Positions 63,294-64,000 of a stretch of 64,000 nucleotides of DNA are shown one piece after another. The notes beneath the pieces were generated by a model that was not told the origin of the DNA, did no database searches, and saw nothing but the letters and a program-made list of their open reading frames with translations. Origin of the DNA: Acidobacteriaceae bacterium (GTDB lineage Bacteria > Acidobacteriota > Terriglobia > Terriglobales > Acidobacteriaceae); the NCBI GenBank assembly GCA_028283655.1, contig JAPWKE010000001.1, positions 213,082 through 277,081 of the forward strand, written 5' to 3'. The stretch's first letter is position 1; every line of letters begins with the position of its first letter. Made by a program: the position numbers and the translations under genes.

Positions 63294-64000
63294 ATGACTC
63301 AGCCGCTTCGCATCCTTGTTATCGACGACGATCCCGTGATGCGCGAACTTCTGGAAGCCTTGCTCGGCATCGCCGGGTACCTCGTCGAGACGGTGAGCTC
63401 CGGCGAGGGAGCGCTTCTGCGGATGGATGAAGGCACAGCGTTCGAGGCGATCCTGACAGACCTGCACATGCCGGGCATTCAAGGCAGGGAGCTCGCAGCA
63501 CGCTTGCTGGCGGTTCGCCCGAAAGGCATGGTGCTGCTTGGCATGAGTGGAAGCTTCCCAACGGAGAGTGAGAAAGAGCTGCTTGACGTCTTTCTGCAGA
63601 AACCTTTCACGGTGGAAGAGTTTCAGGCAGCGCTTGAGTCGGCACGGCAGCAACTTGTCGCGTCCCTGCGCACGCCCGTCGAGCGCACAAGCTCGGCCGT
63701 TGTGCTGGATGAAGCGGTCTTCGCACGTTTGCTGGCGACGCTGCCAGCCGATGCTCTACGTAGCGTTTACCGCCTTACGCTGGACGATGTGCGCGAGCGG
63801 CTGGTGCGTATGGACGTTGCTGTTGCAACCGGGGATCGCGCGGCGCTGCACCGCGAGGCGCATTCGATCAAAGGTGGATGCGGCATGGTAGGGGCGGCAG
63901 AGCTTTATCAACTTGCGGCCACCACAGAAGAGGGAACCGCATCTGATACGAGTGCTATTGCAGAATTCGCGGCTGCGTGTCAGCGACTGGAGCGTATTCT
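63294..64000 (+). CDS. Response regulator fused to an HPt domain (5' part; runs off right edge)
   Basis: This is a signalling protein without a DNA-binding output in the visible part. The receiver domain (residues 1-120) has the acidic pocket VIDDDP, phospho-acceptor D56 (LTDLHMPG), Ser/Gly of GMSGSF and K103 (LQKPF). After a linker, a four-helix HPt domain carries the phospho-His in EAHSIKGGCGMVGA (H190). No stop is reached by base 64000, so the gene continues. A phosphorelay or hybrid-kinase partner role is expected. A kinase is not visible nearby. Confidence 0.85.
   Translation, partial: MTQPLRILVIDDDPVMRELLEALLGIAGYLVETVSSGEGALLRMDEGTAFEAILTDLHMPGIQGRELAARLLAVRPKGMVLLGMSGSFPTESEKELLDVFLQKPFTVEEFQAALESARQQLVASLRTPVERTSSAVVLDEAVFARLLATLPADALRSVYRLTLDDVRERLVRMDVAVATGDRAALHREAHSIKGGCGMVGAAELYQLAATTEEGTASDTSAIAEFAAACQRLERI

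Overview
The window is chromosomal DNA from a GC-rich, Gram-negative-type bacterium. It has a TonB energy transducer, secreted Tat and Sec proteins, lipoproteins and a beta-barrel-like protein. The gene content and protein style (yceD-rpmF-plsX, a DUF6580 protein, a DUF2339/DUF3999 pair, a DUF885 metallopeptidase, YdjM-type hydrolase) fit Acidobacteriota, class Terriglobia (Granulicella/Terriglobus/Edaphobacter type). That placement is inference from protein style and was not checked by database search. Coding density is high. No insertion sequence, prophage or CRISPR array was seen, so this is mostly core genome with a few accessory patches.

Layout. Positions 1-5,100 hold minus-strand housekeeping genes: folD-coaE, two small ORFs, and yceD-rpmF-plsX. 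Positions 5,200-13,400 hold a secreted DUF885 peptidase, a ThiE/TenI-like protein, SthA transhydrogenase, a ROK kinase, an MFS exporter, MutM and an unknown 340-residue protein. Positions 13,400-16,400 hold a polysaccharide flippase that apparently starts at ATC, and an APC permease. Positions 16,400-24,000 hold DinB-like, purA, small enzymes, a nucleoside hydrolase, a HIT protein and rpsA. Positions 24,000-32,300 hold a frameshifted AI-2E-family transporter, a glycosyltransferase, a serine hydrolase, a half-size GT51-like protein, a frameshifted HEAT-like secreted protein and RNase R. Positions 32,300-34,400 hold an AT-richer patch with three tandem, almost identical genes for a secreted 60-residue peptide, followed by a polytopic membrane protein. 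Positions 34,400-45,800 hold YdjM-like, miaA, tonB-like, mog, DedA, DUF6580, a lipoprotein, carbonic anhydrase and the bifunctional Rel/SpoT. Positions 45,800-56,000 hold a secreted hydrolase, a repeat-containing outer-membrane-like protein, threonine aldolase, tRNA-Pro, yggX, ligA, and a Tat amine oxidase paired with an exported RidA protein. Positions 56,000-64,000 hold SDR, ftsK, a TPR-like protein, DUF3999/DUF2339 and, running off the right edge, a response regulator fused to an HPt domain.

The most novel-looking element is the three-copy peptide array at 32,672-33,362. All copies have the same signal peptide design and an invariant C-terminus with two cysteines separated by seven residues. 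The copies show a mosaic of identity that points to recent unequal recombination. Secondary candidates are the exported amine oxidase/RidA pair, the ATC-start flippase, two apparent frameshifts, a 38-bp direct repeat that carries the start codons of two different genes, and a perfect 12-bp hairpin just upstream of an outer-membrane-protein start codon.
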